From Trichomonas tenax (lineage: Eukaryota > Parabasalia > Trichomonadida > Trichomonadidae), in the NCBI GenBank assembly GCA_023091735.1, contig JALKBU010000185.1, positions 1-64,000 on the forward strand: a stretch of DNA of 64,000 nucleotides, in the 5' to 3' direction. This document shows, piece by piece, positions 38,545 to 46,638 of this stretch. The first letter of the stretch is position 1. Every line of letters begins with the position of its first letter. The notes under the pieces are model-generated. The model saw only the letters and a program-made list of their open reading frames with translations. It was not told the origin of the DNA and did no database searches. The position numbers and the translations under genes are program-made.

Positions 38545-40932
38545 ATGGAGCAGATTATCACAGGCGATGGTGCTTTTGTTCCTAACTTAGAGGACAAAAT
38601 CAGGGACAGTGGAATCGCTGACGCCGGTGTGGACTATCACACAGTTGCAATTATAGGCCCACAGAGCTCTGGCAAGTCTACGATATTAAACCTTCTTTTC
38701 GGCACGAAATTCGCTACGATGAACGATACAAAGGGACGCCAGCAGACTACACAGGGTATTCATGCTGCCAAATCAGTCACAGATCCAATTCTTCTTTTCG
38801 ATGTCGAAGGTTGCGACTCAAGAGAAAGAGGAGACTCAGATGCGCTCTTCGAAAGGAAGTCTGCACTCTTCGCTCTCGCGCTTTCAGAGGTTTTAGTCAT
38901 CAATATGTGGGAATCTGATATTGGTCGATACAACGCATCAAACATTCCGATGCTCAAAACAGTGTTCGAAGTCAACATTCAGCTATTTCTCGCCCAAAAC
39001 ACAACAAAATCTAAAATTATATTCGTTATTCGTGATTCTACAGCTCCAAACTTCGAAGCGATCAAATTCCAGTTAAACAGAGATATTGCAAATATCTGGG
39101 ACGAAATAAACCTCCCTGATTCGTTCAAAGATAAGAAAATGGAGGATTTCTTCGAATTCTTATATTTTCCAATTCATCACATGCTCATTCAAAGAGACCA
39201 ATTTGATGCCGACGTCGCAACGCTCAGGCGCTGGTTCAACGACACAACGATGCAAGACTATTTATTCAACGAAAAATCGACAAAAGTTGTTCCTGGCGAA
39301 GGCCTTTCGCAATACATCAGAAACCTGTGGGAAGTCATCAATGACAACAAGGAGCTCAATATTCCATCACAGAGAACAATGCTCGCGCGCTTTAAGTGTG
39401 ATGAAAACGCAACAGAAGCACTCAGCAAGTTAACGAAATTCGTAGAGGAAAACATCGATATTCAGACAGAAGGGCAGTTCCAGCCAATCAAAGACTTCAA
39501 GCAGATCTGCGATAAAGCCGTGGAAAGCTCACTTTCTTATTACCACAATTCATCATGGAGATATACAGAAAGTGTTGTCAAAGAGCGCGAAGAGTCCCTC
39601 AAGAGAGACATCAGCAATCTTTTGTTGCCATTCTTCAATCAGCACTCCAAGTACCACTGCGAGATTGCCCAGAAGAACTTCGATTTGTTCATCTCTTCAC
39701 TCGATCAAGATTTGCATCCAGGAGGCACATGGGAGCTTGATGTTCAAGGAAAGATCGATAGCATCAACATCGAGTTGCAAAACAATATTACAGCATGCAA
39801 AGTTGCACCGTTTGAATGGAATTATCCATACTACGAAGTCATGAAGACAATGTCAGCAACAACAGAGAACATCAAGAAGAAACTTGTTAAGCAACTCGAG
39901 GAAACAGCACTCACAGAGCAAAAGAGGTTATTCGATGATTCCGCAACAGAAATCCTTGCAAAGGTTGATAGCTCGATGTGGGACAATCTTCGTGCATTGA
40001 TTCGCAAATATAGCCAAGAAACGACACAAATCATTAACTCCATTCTCAAGACAAATCTTCCAACAATCAAGGCACGTCAAGATATCAAGCGCGACTTCCA
40101 GAATCACACAATTAACCTCGTCAAGGAGAGCGCAAACTACGTTGTCCTCAAAATGAAGAACACATTCGATAGAACATTCAAGTACGAAAGAAGTGGTCGT
40201 CCACGTGTCTGGACACGCCGCGATAACATCAACCAGATCTACGAAGACTCCAGAGCTTCTGGCCTCAAGGTTCTTAGACATTTCACATACTGCAGACTTG
40301 CTGAGCCAGATGACAATGTTCTACCAAACGATCCACGCACGCAAGTTCTTATTCCACATGAGAGAGCTGCTGAGATCGAAGATAAGTTCGAGCGCATCAT
40401 CATTCATGCTTATGAAGAGGCACGCTCTAACATCAAGGCTCAAGCGAACAGAGAACAGATTCCAGGATGGGCTTGGTTGGCTTTATTCTTCTGCGCTAGT
40501 GATTACATTTTCATGCTTTTAGCAAATCCAATCTTCTTCGCTTTGTTCGTTATAATCGGTGGTACGTATATCGTTCTTAGAGAACTTGGTCTTCTTGATA
40601 TTGCTAAGAAGACGCTTCTTGAAAAGGTTGACAGTGCTCTCAAGAAGTTAGCTAAAGATGATGAAGAAGCACAAGGAGCAAATCCTGAAGAAGAGGATGC
40701 TGAGGAAGAAGAAGTAATGAAATTGAAGAAGAAATCTCCTGTGAGAAAGAGAAGAGGCTTCACAATAGAGAAGTCTATGTCAAGCGATTTCAAGAATATT
40801 CCGCCAGTAGACTCAAACCAGAACAAGATGAACAACAGTCAGTCCGGCGAAAACATTGAATCCGAAGTAGCACCTTCTAACTTATCTAGAAAAGACTCTT
40901 TGTCTAGAACACAATCCTTAGAATTTATATAG
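38545..40932 (+). CDS. SEY1: SEY1/RHD3-type ER-fusion dynamin-like GTPase
   Basis: 795 residues. The P-loop G-P-Q-S-S-G-K-S-T is at residues 38-46. The R-Q-Q-T-T-Q-G-I-H switch I follows, then D-V-E-G-C-D-S-R-E-R-G-D (switch II, the RHD3 signature), and an I-R-D-S guanine-specificity motif. A long helical bundle comes next, then paired membrane segments at ~640-680 and an acidic, then basic cytosolic tail. This is the layout of plant RHD3 and yeast Sey1, which fuse ER tubules by homotypic membrane fusion. The tail with K-K-K-S-P-V-R-K-R-R-G and Ser-rich sites may be regulated by phosphorylation. Confidence 0.94.
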   Translation: MEQIITGDGAFVPNLEDKIRDSGIADAGVDYHTVAIIGPQSSGKSTILNLLFGTKFATMNDTKGRQQTTQGIHAAKSVTDPILLFDVEGCDSRERGDSDALFERKSALFALALSEVLVINMWESDIGRYNASNIPMLKTVFEVNIQLFLAQNTTKSKIIFVIRDSTAPNFEAIKFQLNRDIANIWDEINLPDSFKDKKMEDFFEFLYFPIHHMLIQRDQFDADVATLRRWFNDTTMQDYLFNEKSTKVVPGEGLSQYIRNLWEVINDNKELNIPSQRTMLARFKCDENATEALSKLTKFVEENIDIQTEGQFQPIKDFKQICDKAVESSLSYYHNSSWRYTESVVKEREESLKRDISNLLLPFFNQHSKYHCEIAQKNFDLFISSLDQDLHPGGTWELDVQGKIDSINIELQNNITACKVAPFEWNYPYYEVMKTMSATTENIKKKLVKQLEETALTEQKRLFDDSATEILAKVDSSMWDNLRALIRKYSQETTQIINSILKTNLPTIKARQDIKRDFQNHTINLVKESANYVVLKMKNTFDRTFKYERSGRPRVWTRRDNINQIYEDSRASGLKVLRHFTYCRLAEPDDNVLPNDPRTQVLIPHERAAEIEDKFERIIIHAYEEARSNIKAQANREQIPGWAWLALFFCASDYIFMLLANPIFFALFVIIGGTYIVLRELGLLDIAKKTLLEKVDSALKKLAKDDEEAQGANPEEEDAEEEEVMKLKKKSPVRKRRGFTIEKSMSSDFKNIPPVDSNQNKMNNSQSGENIESEVAPSNLSRKDSLSRTQSLEFI

Positions 40933-41193
40933 CTTTCTTTTTATTATTTTAAATATGATTTCCTTTCGATGAAAATAATAATATGATCAAATTTCAATTA
41001 TTTTTCCGATGAGAAATTATGATGCTGTATCATATAGTTTATCCCAATAAGAATATGCATTATTTCTTAAATTTTAAACGGTAAATTTAATGAGATTATA
41101 TTATTTTATGATATAGAAATAATAAGCATGGCATTTGGTTCTCATGGATGTAGGCGCGATATAATATAATCATTTAATATATAACAACAAAAA
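40933..41193. other. Convergent spacer
   Basis: AT-rich 261-bp stretch between two 3' ends; nothing recognised. Confidence 0.5.
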
Positions 41194-42267
41194 CTAGTCG
41201 CATAATAAAACAGCTGCTTGTTCAACACTTTGTTTCAAGCGCTCATCATCCGGCTCTGAGTTTGGCTCACTAAATACCTCCTTTTCTGTGATCTTAGCCT
41301 TCAACTCTTCGATAATTATGTAATCCAACCAATGAGGAATGATTACCCTGATAGGATCATCATAGTTCTGTAGTGGATCGAATTGTGTCATTGTTACTTC
41401 AAGAGCTCTCGAAATGTTGATGATTGCCGCCTTATTCTTTCTCTCGCAGTAATTGGAAGAGCTGAACACGGTCAAACAGTTGTCTGTCTTCTCGAACGGG
41501 AAATTGTACCCGTGAATGCATAGCTCGTGCGCGCGGATAACAAGTTCTACGCCAGTCTTGTGGCAAAAGTCTTCCAAAGCTTTTGGACCAAAGTACTGAC
41601 CACAGCGTCTCGCGCTTGGTTTGAAATCCTCTTCTTGCTCTCTAGGATCGCTCCAAACAAAATCTAGAAAAATAGAAGGATCTTCGATCTCTCCTGGCTT
41701 CTCGAGACCTGACAGGTGCTCAAACGATACGAATTCGGGGCTTAAACCTCCGTGCACACAGAAAATCTTCTTATTGATCAAAGCTGCGAGAGGAAGCTCT
41801 CTAAATACTCTATGGAACTCGTAGAACATAGAGTAGTTGTACTTGGTCTCTATTTCATCCCTGAATCCGTAATATTCGGACATGTGTTCGTTCTCATGAT
41901 TTCCTCTGATCAAATAAATATGGTTTGGATACCTCAATTTCAGGGCGAAAAGCATGAGGAGGATCTCTACAGAGCGATTTCCTCTGTCAACGTAATCTCC
42001 GAGGAATAAATAATTTGCTTGATGAGGATAACCAACTTTCTGGAAAATCCTCAGTAAATCTGTAAAGTTGCCGTGCAAGTCTCCAACGACGTGAATGTTT
42101 GATGGCAAATTGAGAAGAACAGGTTCTGTTCTAAACACATTTATAACTTTGTGAAGGAGTTCGATGATATCTCTGCGTGAAACAAGAGTATAGACCGGCT
42201 CTACCTTCACATAGGACTGAATGACGTTGTACAAGAGCCTGTCAACTTCTGGAGAGCAGAAACTCAT
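41194..42267 (-). CDS. PPP-family serine/threonine phosphatase
   Basis: 357 residues with all metal-site motifs: G-D-L-H-G-N at 62-67, G-D-Y-V-D-R-G at 90-96, R-G-N-H-E at 121-125, then C-V-H-G-G-L-S-P, W-S-D-P, R-A-H-E and S-S-S-N-Y-C. It is closest in feel to PP1/PP2A-type enzymes but divergent at the N-terminus and in the C-terminal ~50 residues, so the subclass is not assigned. Trichomonads carry many divergent PPP genes. Its 5' flank is the long gene-free region that contains the hairpin array. Confidence 0.93.
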   Translation of the reverse strand: MSFCSPEVDRLLYNVIQSYVKVEPVYTLVSRRDIIELLHKVINVFRTEPVLLNLPSNIHVVGDLHGNFTDLLRIFQKVGYPHQANYLFLGDYVDRGNRSVEILLMLFALKLRYPNHIYLIRGNHENEHMSEYYGFRDEIETKYNYSMFYEFHRVFRELPLAALINKKIFCVHGGLSPEFVSFEHLSGLEKPGEIEDPSIFLDFVWSDPREQEEDFKPSARRCGQYFGPKALEDFCHKTGVELVIRAHELCIHGYNFPFEKTDNCLTVFSSSNYCERKNKAAIINISRALEVTMTQFDPLQNYDDPIRVIIPHWLDYIIIEELKAKITEKEVFSEPNSEPDDERLKQSVEQAAVLLCD

Positions 42268-43134
42268 CTTTGAAGGACCTTAACGTAAGTTCTCAGAAAA
42301 TTTATAAAACATTAAGCACTCGTTTAAACATGTTGTTTGAACAGTATTCTTTTAGTGGGTCGGGGAAATTACACTAAAATCACCCAAAACTGATATGAAA
42401 TATCAAAACGAATTTTTTAAAATCAGAAAATATTAATAAAAAAATACAAAATCTCAATAAAATATTCGTTTTAAACTATTTTTAAAGAGGTAAATATCAG
42501 TTATTTTATGTATTCTTTAAATATTAAACATAAAATAGCACAAATTGTATAATCCGACATTAAATTGTCGTCATTAGGATCTAATTCTTGGTTGAAACGA
42601 TCCGCTTGTGGGACCACAACTCGAAAATAGTACGAAGCGTACAAAAAGCAATACAAAGATGCGATGGTTATTCTCAATATGAAATATTTTTAAGAGATTG
42701 TTTCGCTAGATATAAATGCTTTACTCATTGCCCAGTTGTGAATTATTGAAGGATTTCACATTGTAAACAGTAATAAATAACCCGTTAAAAATGCACAGCA
42801 TGAAGAAGGGAGTCAATCAAAAACGAAAAATATCTCTCAAATTTTGATAACTCCCCATGTAAATAATTTTTTATCAGCCATAAAGTTGAATATTAAATTG
42901 CCATACTTGCATAACATGAATTAGTCAAAAGCGTAAATTCTTAATAATATGGCTGCTCTCACTCTTCGACGTCGATGTGAGCGGGAGGATAAATTTATTA
43001 TGGACAATTTTGTGAATGTCTATCGTCCCATATTGAACAGTTTGTGAGATTCTGAAATGTTATAAAATTGTTTTTGGAACTTTTTGTTATAGAAAGGTGA
43101 TAAACAGTACATTTCTACTGTAGCGTTCGGAAAT
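42268..43134. other. Long gene-free stretch 5' of the phosphatase
   Basis: No ORF of note. CCCCATGTAAATA at ~42853 is a possible box. A GC-rich dyad centred on TCGACGTCGA (GCTCTCAC at ~42955, GTGAGC at ~42977-42982) and a small stem (ACAGTA at 43105, TACTGT at 43117) lie upstream of the main hairpins at nearly the same spacing. I treat both as marginal. Confidence 0.5.
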
Positions 43135-43200
43135 CCCAAAAAGTGTCAAGAAAAGTAACACAGCCTGCCATGTAAACACATGAAAATACCATGTAAGTAA
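43135..43200. promoter_or_regulatory. Promoter-like box set upstream of the hairpin array
   Basis: CAAAAAGTGTCAAGAAAAGT (~43137), CTGCCATGTAAACAC (~43165) and ACCATGTAAGTAA (~43187). The same boxes precede protein genes in this window, and CTGCCATGTAAA recurs exactly at ~47333. No protein ORF follows; the hairpins do. Confidence 0.5.
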
Positions 43201-43201
43201 T

Positions 43202-43268
43202 CTATGTGTCAATTATTTGTTCGCAAATTGATTTCAGCTAATGCCTACAAACAGGTAATCCCACATAG
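43202..43268. ncRNA. Hairpin 0 (weak)
   Basis: Arms 43202-43219 and 43252-43268: seven perfect pairs at the base (CTATGTG/CACATAG), a small internal loop, then ATTA and TG pairs with two G-U pairs. It is weaker than the others but at the expected spacing. Confidence 0.4.
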
Positions 43269-43330
43269 TTGAGCAGTACATACCTTTCGCATTTATTTGA
43301 AAAAAGAGTTGAAATTTCAATTATTTGGAA

Positions 43331-43384
43331 ATACTGATTCTACATCCACTACCAGTAAATAGGGAGTCAGTGCAGAATCAGTAT
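43331..43384. ncRNA. Hairpin 1
   Basis: Arms 43331-43353 and 43362-43384: eleven perfect pairs (ATACTGATTCT), then an interrupted stem toward a short loop. Confidence 0.55.
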
Positions 43385-43440
43385 ATCCTAATATTTTGAA
43401 AAAGTTTAGATTCCCAAATTACCCACAATTTTGTTTGGCA

Positions 43441-43535
43441 TTTTAGCTCAAATCATAGCACAGTTCCATTATGTGAGGCAAGCGTATCATGGATCAGCCT
43501 TATATGATAGAGCTGTACTATGATTTGAGCTAAAA
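43441..43535. ncRNA. Hairpin 2
   Basis: Arms 43441-43463 and 43513-43535 pair at 22 of 23 positions (TTTTAGCTCAAATCATAG, one mismatch, ACAG); loop 49 nt. Confidence 0.65.
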
Positions 43536-43564
43536 AGCAAAATAAAAGTTGATTATTACAAAGC

Positions 43565-43661
43565 TCGCCTATTTGTCAATATTATGCACGAAGCATGTAT
43601 GGAATCTAATATTTCTGTGCACTATATGCATTCTTAGTGCAAAATATTGACAAATAGGTGA
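43565..43661. ncRNA. Hairpin 3
   Basis: Arms 43565-43589 and 43637-43661: 25-nt arms with one G-U pair and one mismatch (core CCTATTTGTCAATATT); loop 47 nt. Confidence 0.65.
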
Positions 43662-43693
43662 TTTGTTAATTACCTACTATATTTGTTCATAAA

Positions 43694-43784
43694 ACATGGA
43701 TATCTGACTAAATCATGTATATTAAACGAACGAGCACATGAAACCAGTTAATGCAATATGTGTGATGAAGTAAGATATCCATAT
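43694..43784. ncRNA. Hairpin 4
   Basis: Arms 43694-43720 and 43758-43784: 27 nt with about 20 Watson-Crick and 3 G-U pairs and scattered mismatches (core ATGGATATCT); loop 37 nt. Confidence 0.55.
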
Positions 43785-43834
43785 TTTTTGAAAAATTCAA
43801 ACAACGTTTCTAAATTAATGAAAAATAAAAATTA

Positions 43835-43901
43835 ATCATGCAGAATGACTCATTATATATGAGAGAACTGCAGCCATATGGAGTGAGTCATTCTGCATGA
43901 T
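43835..43901. ncRNA. Hairpin 5
   Basis: Arms 43835-43861 and 43875-43901: 18 perfect pairs (ATCATGCAGAATGACTCA), then G-U and A-T pairs with a single mismatch to 27; loop 13 nt. Confidence 0.65.
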
Positions 43902-43935
43902 GATCTTGTAAAAACATTATGCAATTTGGAATTTG

Positions 43936-44006
43936 TTTTGCTGCAATGCTGTTCACAAGAGGTGATCAAGGATACATATACATTTATGAGCAGCATTGCA
44001 GCGAGA
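43936..44006. ncRNA. Hairpin 6
   Basis: Arms 43936-43958 and 43984-44006: core GCTGCAATGCTG perfect, extended by G-U pairs to ~23 nt; loop 25 nt. Confidence 0.6.
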
Positions 44007-44034
44007 AAAATAGGATTCTCAAAAATAAAGTCAT

Positions 44035-44171
44035 TGAAATTTCGTTGATTTCAAAATTTTTCAACATCATCATTTAAAACAACCCAATGCATAAGGTTGG
44101 TAAGATATTCCATCCAGTGATCCATTTTTCATGATGATTTTGCTCAAACCAAAAAACTCAACGAAATTTCA
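44035..44171. ncRNA. Hairpin 7 (two-part stem)
   Basis: Outer arms 44035-44048 and 44158-44171 are a perfect 14-bp stem (TGAAATTTCGTTGA). Inner arms 44062-44079 and 44125-44142 pair at about 15 of 18 positions around ATCATCAT. The two parts are separated by an unpaired internal loop. Its right base overlaps the start of hairpin 8 by about 5 nt, so the two cannot both be fully formed. Confidence 0.5.
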
Positions 44172-44261
44172 TGGTTTTCTTGAGGCAATTCTGCTCATAA
44201 TGGTCGACATTGTCCATGTAAGGCCACTTGATAACAGAATTGTCTCAAGAAAACCATGAAA
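44167..44261. ncRNA. Hairpin 8
   Basis: Arms 44167-44193 and 44235-44261: 27 pairs, of which 26 are Watson-Crick and one G-U (TTTCATGGTTTTCTTGAG start); loop 41 nt. Confidence 0.68.
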
Positions 44262-44304
44262 GCAAAAAAATGTATTCGATATTGAGATGAATTTAAACTT
44301 TTTA

Positions 44305-44383
44305 AATTTCATCACAAGGAGTGACTGACTGCGTAGGATATGACACAAATTCAATGCAGTCAGTCACTCCTTGTGATGAAATT
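44305..44383. ncRNA. Hairpin 9
   Basis: Arms 44305-44332 and 44356-44383 are perfectly complementary over 28 bp (starts AATTTCATCACAAGGAGTGA); loop 23 nt. Confidence 0.7.
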
Positions 44384-45050
44384 GGTTCAAAGCATGAAGT
44401 GTGCTAGCATGTAACCTGACAAAAGCACTTTACATACTGTCACTTTTCCTGACATTTTTTTGGGACAGGATTCGGACAAAGTTGTCGAGAAAAGGAATAA
44501 AGAAATGAAAACATAGCCTAATAACACTCCACCTCAGGCTGATACTGTTTAGTTGATTGGAAGTAAAAATAATGCTATTTTGATAAAAATATTATATACA
44601 TTTTTAGATTTCGTCTTTCACGGTTCAGATAGCTTAACAATCAGCTATGTGATCCTTCTAATCTGTAAGAGCTATAAGAAAGGAAAAAATGTTGAGATTA
44701 TCTGACTTGTAGCAAAAATAAACAGAATGTTTGAAATTTGTACTCTAAAACGTAGTATTTCATAAACTGTATGGAATAGGATGTAAGAATAATGCTAGAA
44801 ATCGTTCAATATCGGAATGTTTCAGAATCTTTTTTAAAAGCGAGCTATTTCTTCAATGCTGTAATGAAAGGAACACAAACACAAATGAGCCTCTGCCGCG
44901 AGCAAGCTCGCGTTTCGGCAATGGTAAGGAAGGAATAAATTTTTATTTAGAGAAATTTCATGGGGTAAGAAAGTATGGGTAAGTGAGGTAATGGTAAGGA
45001 AGGAACTTTATAAATATATAATTATTTGGATTGCTTCAATCCTTCAAAAA
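44384..45050. other. Right flank of the hairpin array
   Basis: A second box set at 44405-44460 (CATGTAACCTGACA, CTTTACATACTGTCACTTTT, CTGACATTTTTTT). A small GC-rich stem lies at 44894-44920 (TGCCG/CGGCA outside CGAGC/GCTCG). AATGGTAAGGAAGGAA occurs twice, at ~44919 and ~44990. No gene. Confidence 0.5.
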
Positions 45051-45495
45051 TCAAACTTTAAGACGGGAACAGCTCCATAGATTTGTGGAAATGAGGGTAA
45101 ATTGATGATAAAAATAAATGGAAGGAGTTGATGATGAAAATAAATTTATGTGGTTAGAATACAACATGCATGGATAAGAAATGACCCCTTCTTCATATTT
45201 TCTGAAACCATAAATTTCCATGTTGGTGTTATCACAATATCCACCATAACTGAAGGGACCAAATACTGCACTTAATGATTCAAGCCAATTAAACATCAAG
45301 GAATTCATTCTCTGTTTTAATTGAGTCAAAATCAAAATATAAGTGGATGTATTGTTCAGAAATCAAAAATTCAGTGAAACCTTTAGTGAAATCATAAATG
45401 TCAACATCTGAAAATGAAATTTCTTGTGTAATGAAGTTGTTAGGTATGTTGAAACAAACGTCGTATTTTATTTTGTTTTCAGATTTTTTACTCAT
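45051..45495 (-). pseudogene. Frameshifted Maverick ORF (possible primase-like start)
   Basis: Two overlapping frames (45495-45289 and 45335-45051) read as one protein with a frameshift near 45300: a strand ending I-H-L-Y-F-D-F-D, then a helix W-L-E-S-L-S-A-V-F-G, then F-S-Y-G-G-Y-C. A hydrophobic strand followed by D-x-D recalls the catalytic start of archaeo-eukaryotic primases, but that is only a resemblance. It is broken and short. Confidence 0.4.
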
Positions 45496-45537
45496 ATTTA
45501 AATATTTAAAAGTTCATCAAGTTCAACACAGCTCATC

Positions 45538-45777
45538 TCACCAATCTTGCTCATCATCTTTATTAAAGAATAAAAAAATATTTTTTGTTTTAAAAACTAA
45601 CTTAATTGTGGGCTGAATTCTAAAACTAATTTTTAATTTGTTAGAAATGCCAAAATCAGTGAAAGTTAGTCCTGAGCACAAATTTTTTTGACATCCACAG
45701 CCATGATTAGATGAAATATTACATACATCTTTTTCATTCTGAATATTAACACCAGAAATTGTTTGAGTTGTTGTCAT
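45538..45777 (-). CDS. Maverick left-end small ORF, second copy
   Basis: 79 codons from an ATG 292 bp inside the end. It shares M-T-T-T-Q and V-C-N-I-S with the ORF at 3375-3557. It contains G-C-G-C and other cysteines, but no known domain. Confidence 0.5.
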   Translation of the reverse strand: MTTTQTISGVNIQNEKDVCNISSNHGCGCQKNLCSGLTFTDFGISNKLKISFRIQPTIKLVFKTKNIFLFFNKDDEQDW

Positions 45778-46194
45778 AATGATTTATTAGAGAAAAAAAT
45801 ATATAAATTTTTTCATAACTAAAAATATTTTTTATTCTAACAATTTAGATAAACTATTAATAAATCCCTACCATAAGAATTTTATTATTAATTAAACAAT
45901 ATATTTTAATAACAAATTATAAGAAATTACTGGTATTTCGATATAAATTATAGGAAAATTGTTTATTTTATATATATTAGGGAAATTATGATTATGGATA
46001 TTCTCAGAGTGGGATTTTTTGGGGTTAGCCAAGTTTTTGTATTACCCCAAAAATCACAATCTGTATACTACTGGATTTCTGTACGCGACAAAACAGTACA
46101 TTTCTACAAAATGAAAAAAGATAGGAAAATTTTTAGAAAATATTAACAGAATTAAACAAATAAAAAACAAAGAAAGGGTAATATGATAATAGTA

Positions 46195-46638
46195 TCATGC
46201 CAGATTAAGTGGTGATGATGTTGAATCGTCTTCGAGAACAACATACTTTATGTATTTCGAAATTTGGGCCCAATTATCTTGGTACCATTTGAGAATAACT
46301 GATTTGCGCCTTCGTGCATCACGGTCTAATTTCACTTGAGCGTATGGCTTTATCGCCTCTGCAATAGAGACTAATTCGTCTTGTGTGATTTTCTGACCGA
46401 AGTGTTGGCATAATGTCGTCCAAGCATCACTGATAGTTGCGTCAAATCCATGAACGCGCTGCTGTACACGAGCTATTTCGTTGTCTCGATCTCTTTTCCT
46501 TCGACGAAATGCACATTCCTCCTTAAAGTTAGGGTTATGCGCAGATTTAGGCTTCGCAGGTGGCGCTGGTGGAGGTGGTGGACTGAAGTTTTGATGTGGT
46601 TTAGGGTTGGAGAGGAGCGCATCAATGTCGAAAGACAT
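46195..46638 (-). CDS. Hypothetical protein with proline run
   Basis: 147 residues from the ATG at 46638 (M-S-F-D-I-D-A-L-L). The frame is open upstream but that part reads through spacer. It has P-P-P-P-P-A-P-P at ~21-28, a basic R-R-R-K-R-D-R-D segment, and a helical C-terminal half with two Trp-containing helices (I-L-K-W-Y-Q-D-N-W). The C-terminal half could be a small DNA- or protein-binding domain; no family recognised. Several CATGTAA boxes lie upstream at 47.06-47.15 kb. Confidence 0.6.
   Translation of the reverse strand: MSFDIDALLSNPKPHQNFSPPPPPAPPAKPKSAHNPNFKEECAFRRRKRDRDNEIARVQQRVHGFDATISDAWTTLCQHFGQKITQDELVSIAEAIKPYAQVKLDRDARRRKSVILKWYQDNWAQISKYIKYVVLEDDSTSSPLNLA

Larger units (their letters stand above)
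43202..44383. ncRNA. Array of ten evenly spaced hairpins (candidate small-RNA cluster)
   Basis: Ten consecutive inverted repeats, each with arms of 17-28 nt and loops of 10-50 nt. Their centres lie at about 43235, 43357, 43488, 43613, 43739, 43868, 43971, 44103, 44214 and 44344, that is 103-131 bp apart. The arms share no sequence between hairpins. Several contain one or two mismatches or G-U pairs, as pre-miRNAs do, and one is perfect over 28 bp. Linkers are A/T-rich. No ORF spans the region. Box sets flank both sides. I infer a transcribed cluster of hairpin small-RNA precursors. The strand is unknown, because hairpins fold equally on both. Confidence 0.6.
45051..46069 (-). mobile_element. 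Maverick/Polinton end fragment, reverse orientation
   Basis: The end AGTATACAGATTGTGATTTT reads leftward from 46069. The next ~300 bp match the left end of the 3.09-kb element closely, including GGCTAACCCCAAAA, AATAAACAATTTTCCTAT and the start of the M-T-T-T-Q ORF. No second end is found on the left; the fragment fades near 45050, so it is truncated or continues in a deleted form. It lies about 670 bp from the hairpin array. Confidence 0.82.

Noticed and set aside
43202..44383. CRISPR-like array
   Set aside because: Spacing is regular, but there are no identical direct repeats; each hairpin is unique, and the host is a eukaryote.
43331..44383. Hairpins as transcription terminators or transposon ends
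   Set aside because: Ten in a row without genes between them argues against terminators, and arms do not recur as shared ends.
43102..46107. 17-bp match AAACAGTACATTTCTAC at 43102 and 46091
   Set aside because: Isolated match with no extension; taken as chance or an old relic.
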